From: Planctomycetota bacterium
GTDB taxonomy: Bacteria; Planctomycetota; Planctomycetia; Isosphaerales; Isosphaeraceae
Direction of reading: 5' to 3'
Assembly (NCBI GenBank): GCA_021818605.1
Contig: JAKAUH010000160.1
Coordinates: 1-10,871, forward strand
Length of the DNA: 10,871 bases
The first letter of the stretch is position 1, and every line of letters starts with the position of its first letter. Below are positions 1-5,868 of this stretch, piece after piece. Below the pieces are notes generated by a model. The model was given only the letters and a program-made list of their open reading frames with translations. It did not search any database and was not told where the DNA came from. Both the position numbers and the translations under genes were made by a program.

Positions 1-52
1 CTCCGAGGCGTAGGTTCGAAAAAACGAATTACCGAATTTCCCCCAGTCCGCC

Positions 53-80
53 TTGCAGATCAGATTCCCTAGCTTATGAT
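53..80 (+). promoter_or_regulatory. candidate sigma70-like promoter for the zinc-ribbon gene
   Basis: TTGCAG (53-58) and TATGAT (75-80) are separated by 16 bases. The -10 matches the TATAAT consensus at five of six positions, while the -35 matches only its TTG half. Transcription from about position 87 would give a leader of roughly 100 bases before the GTG at 188. The call comes from hexamer matching only, and planctomycete promoter consensus sequences are poorly defined. Confidence 0.35.
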
Positions 81-123
81 GGCGGTGGAATGGAGTCCCG
101 GAATCGCGTTAGGAGCCAGTCAG

Positions 124-151
124 ACAGGTTCGCAAACTCCCGTCAACCTGT
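124..151 (+). other. small inverted repeat in the leader of the zinc-ribbon gene
   Basis: ACAGGTT (124-130) and AACCTGT (145-151) are perfect 7-base inverted repeats with a 14-base loop. They lie between the candidate promoter and the GAGGAG ribosome-binding site at 176-181. The hairpin would be modest in strength and leaves the ribosome-binding site free. It could be a protein-binding site, a leader hairpin or chance. Confidence 0.3.
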
Positions 152-187
152 TCCGTCTCGCAATCTGGGCAATTCGAGGAGATCGCC

Positions 188-499
188 GTGGCATCCACGA
201 AGCCCACGCAAGCGGCGAAGGAGATCATCCTTCCTTTCGTCGTCCGGACCATAACACCTGGCGGAGAGACTCAAACGCTCAACTGCCCGGAGTGCGAATG
301 TCCGCTGAACCTGATCCAGCCGGACGAGGGTGATCCCGGCCGGTTGCTGGGAACCTGTGAGTCGTGTTCGGCGTGGGGGCTGCTGGTCGAGCTCGAGCCA
401 GAGTGGCAGAAAGCCCTCCTGATCAGGGTGCCTGACGGCGAGGAGCTGTACCGGAGCTACCAGCAGGCCGAGGCCGCCCGACATGAAAAGGGGCGATGA
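188..499 (+). CDS. small zinc-ribbon protein, function unknown
   Basis: This is a 103-residue protein starting at GTG 188, supported by GAGGAG at 176-181 six bases upstream, and ending at TGA 497-499. Two CxxC pairs, Cys33/Cys36 (with an extra Cys38) and Cys57/Cys60, are spaced as in a zinc ribbon, so it probably binds one structural zinc. The stretch from about residue 63 to the end (WGLLVELEPEW and onward) is acidic and then charged, ending in an Ala/Glu/Arg-rich tail. There is no signal peptide or membrane segment, so it is probably cytoplasmic. I do not recognise a specific family. Zinc ribbons of this kind occur in small nucleic-acid- or protein-binding adaptors, but the role here is unassigned. 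It converges on rnr, whose stop lies 27 bases away, and no clear terminator fits in the gap. Confidence 0.75.
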   Translation: MASTKPTQAAKEIILPFVVRTITPGGETQTLNCPECECPLNLIQPDEGDPGRLLGTCESCSAWGLLVELEPEWQKALLIRVPDGEELYRSYQQAEAARHEKGR

Positions 500-526
500 A
501 GTCGCGCGCGGCCGGGTAGAACCGAT

Positions 527-2893
527 CTACTTGCGCCGCGAACCCTTCTTTCCGCCGCTTTTCCCCTTGCCCTTGGGCCTCGAGATTTTCTTGGGCTGGC
601 CTTTCCGACTTTTGCTGTCCGCGGCACCCCGGCGATCAGCCGGGGATGCGGGCATGGCAGACGCGGCTGCTGGCGAACCCGGTCGGCCCCGGCGCGCGCC
701 CGTCCGGTCCGATTCGCGCCGGCCGTCGCTGGCACTTGCACCAGTTCGGCCGCGGCCGGGGCCGGGGCCGCGGGCCAGCGGCGAGTCGGCCAGCACCAGG
801 TCGAGGACCCGGCGGTCGACGTCCACGTGCGCGATCCGGACGACCTCGCGGTCGCCCAGGCGATGGCGACGGCCCGACCGTCGACCGACGAGCGTGTGCG
901 TACCAGCCTCGAGGTAGTAATAGTCGTCGGCCAGCGACGTGACGTGGATCAGCCCCTCGACCGGGAGCTCGACCAGCCGGCAGAAGAGGCCAAAGTCCTG
1001 GACATTCACGATCACGGCGTGGAACTCGTCGCCGATCCGGTTTTCCAGGTAGGTGAGCAGCTTGACGCGGATCAGCTCGCGCTCAGCGGCCTCGGCCCGG
1101 CGCTCGGTGCGAGTGCAGTGCTCGGCCAGGACGACCAGCTCGTCGTGGCGATTCGTGGGCCTCTTTCCCTCCAGCCGCGCGACGAGCTGGCGGTGGACCT
1201 GAAGGTCAGGATAGCGCCGGATGGGCGAGGTGAAATGGCAGTAATCCTCGCTGGCCAGGGCGTAGTGTCCCTCGGGCTCGGGCGTGTAGTTGGCCTGCTT
1301 GAGGCTCCGGAGCAGCCCGTAATGAACGGCGTATTCCTCCGGCTTGCCGGCGGTCTCCGCCAGGACGCGCTGCAACTCGAACCGGCTCTGCGGCTGGTCG
1401 AGTTCGAGGCCCAGGCTGCGGGCGAACTCGGCGAACTCGTCCAGCTTGTAGGGCTCGGGATCGGGGTGAGCCCGGCGGAGGAACAGCGTCTCCTGCGCCG
1501 AGAGGGTGCCGGCGACCGCCTCATTGGCCGCCAGCATGAATTCCTCGATGACCTGGTGGCTCTGATCGTTGACGGCCAGGTGGGCGCCCGTGACCTCGCC
1601 GCGGTCGCCCAGGTCGATCTCGATCTCGGGCAGGTTGAGCTCGAGCGCGCCTCGGGCGATCCGGCGTCGGCGGAGGATCATCGCCAGCTCGAGCATTCGG
1701 CCGAGCATGGCGGCGACCTCGGGGGCGACGCCGTGATGCGTGACCTTCGGGTCCTTCATCACGGCCATCGCCTGCTCGTAGCTGAAGCGCTGGTCGACGC
1801 GGATCGCCGAGCGGGCGAAGCGCTTGGCGGTCAGAATGCCCTCGGCGTTGAACTCGAGCAGGGAGCTGACCGTGTACCGCGTCCGGCCGGCCTGGAGGCT
1901 CGCCAGGCTGTTCGAGAGCACCTCGGGCAGCATGGGGATCACGCGGTCAGGGAGGTAGACGCTCGTCCCGCGATGGCGGGCGGATCGGTCGAGCGCCGAG
2001 CCGGCGCGGACAAAATGCGAGACGTCAGCGATGTGGACGCCCAGGCTCCAGTAGCCCTCGCCGTCGCGTGAGAGCGAGATCGCGTCGTCGAAGTCGCGAG
2101 CGGTGGCCGGGTCGATCGTGACGGTCAGGACGTCGCGCAGGTCCTCGCGGGTGCCGACCTGGGACTCGTCGAAGAGCCGGGCCTGCTCGCGGGCCTCGTC
2201 GAGCACCTCGTCGTCGAAGGTGTCGGGGATGTTGAAAGCCCGGATGACGGTGATCGTGTCGACGCCCGGCTGACCGCGCTGGCCGAGGATCTCGGTGATG
2301 ACGCCCTCGCCGCCCTGATAGGGCGACGGGTAGCGGACCATCTCGATCGCGACCTTGTCGCCGGGCCGGGCCCCCCTGGCGCCCGGGTCGCCGACGTCGA
2401 TCGGCTCGTTGAACGTCGTGCCGTCGATCCGGACGAACCCGGCGCCGGCCTCCTCGAAATAGGTCCCGACGAACAGGCCCGCGGCGCGCGCGAGGATCTG
2501 GACGATCCGCCCCTCGGCGTTGGTCCCCGGCCGCCTGGGCCGCTTGACGACCTTGACCGCGACCTCGTCGCCGGTTGAGGCATCGCCAGCGGCATCCGCG
2601 GAGACGTAGATCGGGTCCTCGCGGTCGCGGCCGGAATGCGGCCGGACGAAGCCGAAGCCGCGGGCCGAGCGGCGGAAGACGCCGATAACCAGCCCCGCCC
2701 GGTCGGGGCTTCGCAGCGTCTTGTCCTTCGCGATGTCGAGCTTCCCCTCCTTGACTAGCCGCTTGACCGTCCCGCGGAACTCGGCGTAGTCGTCGGGATC
2801 CACCTTGAACCGCCGCGACATCGCCTTGAGCGTGATCGGCTTGTACGCCTCCTCGGAGACCAGTTTCAGGACGCGATGGGCGTAGTCGGGCAT
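527..2893 (-). CDS. rnr: ribonuclease R (RNB-family 3'-5' exoribonuclease)
   Basis: Processive hydrolytic 3'-5' exoribonuclease that degrades structured RNA in the cytoplasm. From the ATG at 2893 it has 788 residues, close to E. coli RNase R (about 813). Domains in order: an N-terminal helix-turn-helix-like region (about 1-60), two cold-shock/OB domains (about 65-215), the RNB catalytic domain (about 245-575), and an S1 RNA-binding domain (about 616-703). The last 84 residues are low-complexity and basic, with about ten Lys in the final 29. The metal-binding cluster is intact as Asp261, Asp267, Asp269 and Asp270 (IDPATARDFDDA). The second signature HFTSPIRRYPDLQVHR is at 553-568. The S1 domain and Lys-rich tail separate RNase R from RNase II. 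ATG 2893 is preferred because GGAG lies at 2905-2908 and the family-like N-terminus begins there. In-frame ATG 2938 and TTG 2947 are possible but lack an SD. It lies 102 bases downstream of the YhaM-like gene, probably cotranscribed; a weak 5-bp hairpin sits in the gap at 2967-2982. Confidence 0.95.
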   Translation of the reverse strand: MPDYAHRVLKLVSEEAYKPITLKAMSRRFKVDPDDYAEFRGTVKRLVKEGKLDIAKDKTLRSPDRAGLVIGVFRRSARGFGFVRPHSGRDREDPIYVSADAAGDASTGDEVAVKVVKRPRRPGTNAEGRIVQILARAAGLFVGTYFEEAGAGFVRIDGTTFNEPIDVGDPGARGARPGDKVAIEMVRYPSPYQGGEGVITEILGQRGQPGVDTITVIRAFNIPDTFDDEVLDEAREQARLFDESQVGTREDLRDVLTVTIDPATARDFDDAISLSRDGEGYWSLGVHIADVSHFVRAGSALDRSARHRGTSVYLPDRVIPMLPEVLSNSLASLQAGRTRYTVSSLLEFNAEGILTAKRFARSAIRVDQRFSYEQAMAVMKDPKVTHHGVAPEVAAMLGRMLELAMILRRRRIARGALELNLPEIEIDLGDRGEVTGAHLAVNDQSHQVIEEFMLAANEAVAGTLSAQETLFLRRAHPDPEPYKLDEFAEFARSLGLELDQPQSRFELQRVLAETAGKPEEYAVHYGLLRSLKQANYTPEPEGHYALASEDYCHFTSPIRRYPDLQVHRQLVARLEGKRPTNRHDELVVLAEHCTRTERRAEAAERELIRVKLLTYLENRIGDEFHAVIVNVQDFGLFCRLVELPVEGLIHVTSLADDYYYLEAGTHTLVGRRSGRRHRLGDREVVRIAHVDVDRRVLDLVLADSPLARGPGPGRGRTGASASDGRRESDRTGARRGRPGSPAAASAMPASPADRRGAADSKSRKGQPKKISRPKGKGKSGGKKGSRRK

Positions 2894-2995
2894 CGGCGGA
2901 CAATCTCCGGACGGGGTCACAACTCGGCGTGACACCATCCTAGGCAACAGGCGCGCCGATGCCTATCCCCGCGCGGCCGGGGTGGGTCTGCCAGG

Positions 2996-4000
2996 TCAGT
3001 CGGAGCCGTTGCCATCCTCCGCCGTGTCCCGCAGGTTCACGTTCCCCTTGAACAGCCGTCGGCCCAGGGTCTGCTGGTAGGGCGTCCAGCTCGACTCGCG
3101 GCTGGGATCGTCGCGGATCTCGCGGGTGTAGGTGTGGATCTTGGCGTCGAGGTTGTCCAGCAGGTGCAGCGCCATCGCCTCGAGCGTCATCGGCACCTTG
3201 GGGCTGCCGAATTCCAGGTTGCCGTGATGGCTGACGATCATGTGCTTGAGCCGCAGCACCAGCTCGGGCGGGATCGGTTCTCCCATCAGCTCGCCGCACT
3301 GACGAACCTTGTCGGCGAGCATCTCGACGCCCATGACCAGGTGTCCCACGAGCTGACCCTCGTCGGTGTAGGCGAACGACCGTTCGTATGAAAGCTCGTC
3401 GACCTTCCCCAGATCATGGAGGAAGATGCCGGTCAGGAGCAGGTCGCGGTCGACGTCGGGGTAGAAGGGCGCGATCCGCTCGGCCAGGTTGAGCAGCGTC
3501 ACGACGTGCTCGAGCAGGCCGCCCTGATACGCGTGATGGTTCTTGATGCCGGCGGGTGCCAGCGTGAACTTTCGGAGAAACGGCTCGTCGATCAGGTAGC
3601 ACTCGACCAGGGCGCGGAGATGAGGGTTGCTCATCGATGAGAGCACCTCGCGCAGCCTGGCCATCAGCTTGCCGACGTTCTGGCTGCTCTGCGGCAGGAA
3701 TTCCTCGGGCTCGACGTGATCGCCGTCGATCGGATCGAGGTGCGTGAGGATGATCTGGAGCGAGCCCTGGAAGACCTGAGTCTTGCCGCGGACCTGCAGG
3801 TAGTCGCCCGGCTCGAACGACCGCGACAGGTCCTCGGTGGCGTTCCAGAGCCGGGCCCCGATGCTCCCGGTCTTGTCGCGCAACTCGAGCTGGAGATACA
3901 GGTTCCCCTGGCGGTTGGCGCGAAGCTGCTTGTCGGCGACCAGGAAGACCTCGTCGATCGAGTCGCCGTGGGACAGTTGGTTGACGTAGCGGCGGCTCAT
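2996..4000 (-). CDS. yhaM: YhaM-type 3'-5' exoribonuclease (OB fold + HD domain)
   Basis: This 334-residue protein has an N-terminal OB-fold nucleic-acid-binding domain (about 10-90) and a C-terminal HD metal-dependent phosphohydrolase domain (about 150-290). That is the architecture and approximate length of Bacillus subtilis YhaM (about 314 residues), a metal-dependent 3'-5' exoribonuclease acting on RNA and single-stranded DNA. HD ligand candidates are His156 and His165 (HHAYQGGLLEH), His195-Asp196 (FLHDLGK), His220, His258/His259 (VSHHGNLEFGSPK) and Asp282 or Asp285 (LLDNLDAK). There are no signal or membrane segments, so it is cytoplasmic. ATG 4000 is chosen because homology-like sequence (MSRRYVNQL) starts there. 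An in-frame extension to 4090 would be Ala/Arg/Gly-rich and falls in the GC-rich leader. The SD before 4000 is weak. It is the first gene of a probable two-gene RNA-decay operon with rnr, driven by the promoter at 4119-4148. The family assignment is firm; the substrate is inferred. Confidence 0.9.
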   Translation of the reverse strand: MSRRYVNQLSHGDSIDEVFLVADKQLRANRQGNLYLQLELRDKTGSIGARLWNATEDLSRSFEPGDYLQVRGKTQVFQGSLQIILTHLDPIDGDHVEPEEFLPQSSQNVGKLMARLREVLSSMSNPHLRALVECYLIDEPFLRKFTLAPAGIKNHHAYQGGLLEHVVTLLNLAERIAPFYPDVDRDLLLTGIFLHDLGKVDELSYERSFAYTDEGQLVGHLVMGVEMLADKVRQCGELMGEPIPPELVLRLKHMIVSHHGNLEFGSPKVPMTLEAMALHLLDNLDAKIHTYTREIRDDPSRESSWTPYQQTLGRRLFKGNVNLRDTAEDGNGSD

Positions 4001-4049
4001 AGGCGGCGTCGATCCGGTCTCATGGGGGAATCCAGGGGCAAGGGCCGAC

Positions 4050-4085
4050 CCGCCGCGCCCCGCCGCGGCGCGACGCGGCGCGGCG
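4050..4085 (-). other. GC-rich self-complementary element in the yhaM-rnr leader
   Basis: CGCCGCGCC (4051-4059) pairs perfectly with GGCGCGGCG (4077-4085), giving a 9-bp all-GC stem. The loop holds a further perfect 10-base palindrome, CGCCGCGGCG at 4061-4070. The element lies about 50 bases upstream of ATG 4000, inside the transcript predicted from the promoter at 4119-4148. Several folds compete, so it is best called a structured leader. Whether it regulates translation or stability cannot be told from sequence alone. Confidence 0.45.
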
Positions 4086-4118
4086 TTCACCGGCCACGGC
4101 GGATGAACGAAGGGGTCG

Positions 4119-4148
4119 ATTGTAGGAGTCGGCCCGCGCCGGGGTCAA
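4119..4148 (-). promoter_or_regulatory. sigma70-like promoter of the yhaM-rnr operon
   Basis: On the minus strand, TTGACC (plus-strand GGTCAA, 4143-4148) and TACAAT (plus-strand ATTGTA, 4119-4124) each match the consensus at five of six positions and are 18 bases apart. The predicted start near 4112 gives a leader of about 110 bases before ATG 4000. The promoter sits just downstream of the hairpin that closes the CARDB gene, which is the layout expected for a new transcription unit. It is the best promoter match I found in the window. Confidence 0.7.
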
Positions 4149-4174
4149 GGCAGGTCGGCGGGCGCGCGCGGCGC

Positions 4175-4214
4175 CGCCGCGGCGCGGGAGTGGCGGCCTT
4201 CCCGCGCCGCGGCG
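4175..4214 (-). terminator. strong hairpin, likely terminator of the CARDB gene
   Basis: A 15-bp perfect inverted repeat (4175-4189 with 4200-4214) encloses a 10-base loop, and 14 of the 15 pairs are G-C. It begins 25 bases past the stop codon of the minus-strand CARDB gene. No T-tract follows on the minus strand, so it is not a textbook intrinsic terminator. It may act as an L-shaped terminator or as a 3'-end-protecting hairpin. Being a perfect inverted repeat, it could also act on plus-strand transcripts. Confidence 0.6.
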
Positions 4215-4238
4215 CCAGTTCCACGGTCGGAGAGACAT

Positions 4239-5354
4239 TCACTGAATCGTGCTTTTCGTCGTGCTCGTGCCCGAGCTGCTCGAGCTGGGGATCACCCCGA
4301 TGGACTGGCCGGAAGCCGGGATCGGGAACGGATAGGGGTTCCCCGTGGACACCACCCCGGCCGGCGGCAGGCCGCCGGTCCTCGGCCCGACCTGGGTGAG
4401 CTGCTCCAGCGAGTTCCTCAGAGGGTTGAGCTGCGGGATCTGCCCGTAGGGATCGACCACAACGCCGAGGTAATACTTGCCCGGACTCGTGGGCAGCGTT
4501 ACGGCCGGTCCGGTGAATGTGAACGAGTTATTCAAGGGGTTGGCCGTCTGGCTGAAGGCCGCGATGACCCCGCCGGGCGGCACGGCCGAGGCCGGCGGCA
4601 GATTGACCTGGACGCTGTACAGGGCCACAATCGAGCTGCCGATGGTGAAGTTGGGTGTCGTCGAGGCCACCAGTGCAACCTGGATCGGGCTGCCGGAGGA
4701 CGCCGTGCCGTAATTGGTCAGCGTGATCGTCGGCGCGATCGTGTCGCCCGGCTGAAGGTTGCTCGGGATGCTCAGCTCGGTGGCTCGCAGCTCGGGCAAT
4801 GCCTGATGGGCGACCTTCACCAGCATGGGGCTGCTAACGTTGTTGTGGTTGTTCGACACCAGCACGGCACCGTTGCCGTTGACGACCAGGTGCACGAAGA
4901 ACCTGCCTCCGTGGAAGCCGCGGGGAGGAGTGGTCGGCAGCTTGAACGCCTGGTCGATCTGCTCGAAGCTATTCTGGCTGATGGGCGGCGCCTCGAAGTT
5001 GTAGACGGCCACCGCGTGCCGGAGCGATCGCCCCGGTGTGATCAGGACGGTGACCAGCGACTGCGGCGCGTCGGCCGAGCTGGGGACGGCCGAGCTGGAG
5101 GTGGCGGGCGCCTGCGCGAGCGGCTCGGTGATCGTGCTGGTCCCGACGTTCGATACCGTGGCGACGACGCCGAGGGTCCCGCCCCAGGCAGCGCGGGTGC
5201 CGGCCGAGCCGCTGATCATCAGGTCGGGCAGGGAGAATCCCATGGGGGAAATGGTCATCAGTTCGCGCGACTCCAGCCGCTCCGGTGCGGCCAGGCCGGT
5301 CCGACGTCGAGAGGGGCGTCGCGGGCTCTTTCTTCGGGAATCGCTGGACAACAC
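4239..5354 (-). CDS. exported CARDB-repeat protein with variant LEPR-xLL N-terminus
   Basis: This 371-residue protein starts at GTG 5354, six bases after AGGGAGG (5361-5367). The N-terminus is very basic (RRKSPRRPSRRR, residues 7-18) and then reads PERLESRELM (24-33). This resembles the planctomycete LEPR-xLL motif that marks many large exported proteins, here with LESRELM instead of the canonical form. Two immunoglobulin-like CARDB modules follow, at about 42-180 (beginning LPDLMISGS) and 186-320 (beginning LPELRATEL). The second ends in the characteristic YYLGVVVDPYGQIPQLNPLRN (294-314) stretch. The last 20 or so residues are Ser/Thr-rich. No enzyme motif, C-terminal anchor or standard signal peptide is visible. 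It is probably a surface or periplasmic adhesion/scaffold protein. That role is inferred from the domain family. It is monocistronic, followed by the hairpin at 4175-4214. Confidence 0.8.
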   Translation of the reverse strand: MLSSDSRRKSPRRPSRRRTGLAAPERLESRELMTISPMGFSLPDLMISGSAGTRAAWGGTLGVVATVSNVGTSTITEPLAQAPATSSSAVPSSADAPQSLVTVLITPGRSLRHAVAVYNFEAPPISQNSFEQIDQAFKLPTTPPRGFHGGRFFVHLVVNGNGAVLVSNNHNNVSSPMLVKVAHQALPELRATELSIPSNLQPGDTIAPTITLTNYGTASSGSPIQVALVASTTPNFTIGSSIVALYSVQVNLPPASAVPPGGVIAAFSQTANPLNNSFTFTGPAVTLPTSPGKYYLGVVVDPYGQIPQLNPLRNSLEQLTQVGPRTGGLPPAGVVSTGNPYPFPIPASGQSIGVIPSSSSSGTSTTKSTIQ

Positions 5355-5360
5355 CGAACA

Positions 5361-5367
5361 CCTCCCT
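5361..5367 (-). promoter_or_regulatory. ribosome-binding site fixing the GTG start of the CARDB gene
   Basis: AGGGAGG on the minus strand lies six bases before GTG 5354. It decides the start, because no in-frame ATG lies near and the next Met-like codons fall inside the LEPR-like motif. Confidence 0.7.
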
Positions 5368-5510
5368 GCGGCCGATCGGGATCGCGGACCCTCGCCGCGT
5401 ACATGCGCAGCGGGTCGGAACTTCCCTCGACCATGAACTCGGTTGATGACGCTGGCCGGCCGATCGCGGCCCCGCCCGATCGACCACCACCCCGCGGCGG
5501 TGCGGTCGTC

Positions 5511-5532
5511 TCATCGCATCGGGGAGCCTCCT
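5511..5532 (-). promoter_or_regulatory. strong SD in front of a two-codon ORF (Met-Arg-stop)
   Basis: On the minus strand AGGAGG (plus-strand 5527-5532) lies seven bases before ATG at 5519. That frame reads ATG CGA TGA and stops at once. A second ATG (5514) overlaps the stop as ATGA and opens a frame that runs, without recognisable features, into the CARDB gene out of frame. This may be a leader minigene upstream of the CARDB gene, or a chance SD. Nothing shows that it is translated. Confidence 0.25.
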
Positions 5533-5732
5533 GGTGTATTCTGTCGTCCGACTCGGCGGAGAAATTGGCCGCATTTTTCCGGATCCTAGCACGCCCAGGT
5601 CTTGTCGTGAAAGGTGTTATGGCCGCACCGCGGATCGGACTTGCCATGCCTGTGCCGGTCGGGGCGCACGGCGCGGTCGTGGCGGCGTCGGCCCGACGCA
5701 CTGGCTGAGGTCTCGGCCGCTCGCGGCGATTG

Positions 5733-5745
5733 TGATAGATTATCA
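5733..5745. promoter_or_regulatory. AT-rich inverted repeat, possible operator upstream of proS
   Basis: TGATA (5733-5737) and TATCA (5741-5745) are perfect inverted repeats around GAT. The element is one of the few AT-rich spots in the intergenic region, about 125 bases before the proS start. It could be a regulator site or part of a -10 region, but no matching -35 was found. Confidence 0.25.
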
Positions 5746-5800
5746 ACTCATGACCCGCGCGCCGGGGGCTCGACGCCGGCCCTCCGTTTCGGGTCACTCC

Positions 5801-5840
5801 GCCTCGGTTCGCTTCGCTTCCCTTTGCTTTGCCTCGCTCC
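5801..5840 (+). repeat. degenerate pentanucleotide repeat (GCYTC-like), about eight units
   Basis: The 40 bases divide cleanly into eight pentamers: GCCTC, GGTTC, GCTTC, GCTTC, CCTTT, GCTTT, GCCTC and GCTCC. One strand is nearly pure pyrimidine apart from the leading G. The repeat ends 13 bases before the proS SD, so it lies in the proS leader. As I recall, pentamer arrays of this sort are scattered between genes in planctomycetes and some other phyla, and they give spurious Phe/Ala/Ser/Leu/Arg-rich translations. Confidence 0.6.
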
Positions 5841-5853
5841 GCGTATCCGTCCC

Positions 5854-5859
5854 AGGAGG
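5854..5859 (+). promoter_or_regulatory. ribosome-binding site fixing the GTG start of proS
   Basis: A perfect AGGAGG lies nine bases before GTG 5869. It settles the start of ProRS, although the same frame stays open upstream to 5614 with no recognisable protein sequence. Confidence 0.85.
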
Positions 5860-5868
5860 TCTGCTCTC

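Larger units (their letters stand above)
5355..5868. other. divergent intergenic region between the CARDB gene and proS
   Basis: These 514 bases separate two divergent genes and should hold promoters in both directions. I see no convincing conserved coding sequence: the open frames crossing it are Arg/Pro/Gly-rich, lack family signatures and mostly run into the neighbouring genes out of frame. It contains the minus-strand SD with a two-codon ORF (5511-5532), an inverted repeat (5733-5745), the arms TGACCC (5750-5755) and GGGTCA (5791-5796), and a pentanucleotide repeat (5801-5840). The only minus-strand promoter candidate is weak: TTTCTC-17-GAATAC, at plus-strand 5534-5562. No good plus-strand promoter for proS was found, and no tRNA or T-box-like leader. 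Confidence 0.6.

Noticed and set aside
8..30. GGTTCGA-like string suggesting a tRNA T-loop end
   Set aside because: The bases after it do not pair back to form a T stem, and there is no acceptor stem or CCA.
827..2071. 414-codon plus-strand open frame antisense to rnr
   Set aside because: It is a shadow of a high-GC gene: the composition is Leu/Val/Asp/Gly/Ala-rich with no family signature, while the minus strand carries an unmistakable RNase R.
2894..2947. Upstream TTG 2947 or ATG 2938 as the start of rnr
   Set aside because: Neither has an SD, and the added residues do not resemble the RNase R N-terminus, whereas ATG 2893 has GGAG upstream.
5258..5797. 179-codon minus-strand frame, and the overlapping frame at 4969-5592, as genes upstream of the CARDB gene
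   Set aside because: Both run into the CARDB coding region out of frame, have Arg/Pro-rich translations, and show no domain.
5614..5868. 85-residue N-terminal extension of ProRS
   Set aside because: The upstream sequence is unlike any ProRS, it includes the pentamer repeat, and the AGGAGG plus GTG at 5869 gives the standard N-terminus.
5600..5868. T-box or other riboswitch ahead of proS
   Set aside because: No T-box consensus bulge, no terminator/antiterminator pair and no T-tract could be found.
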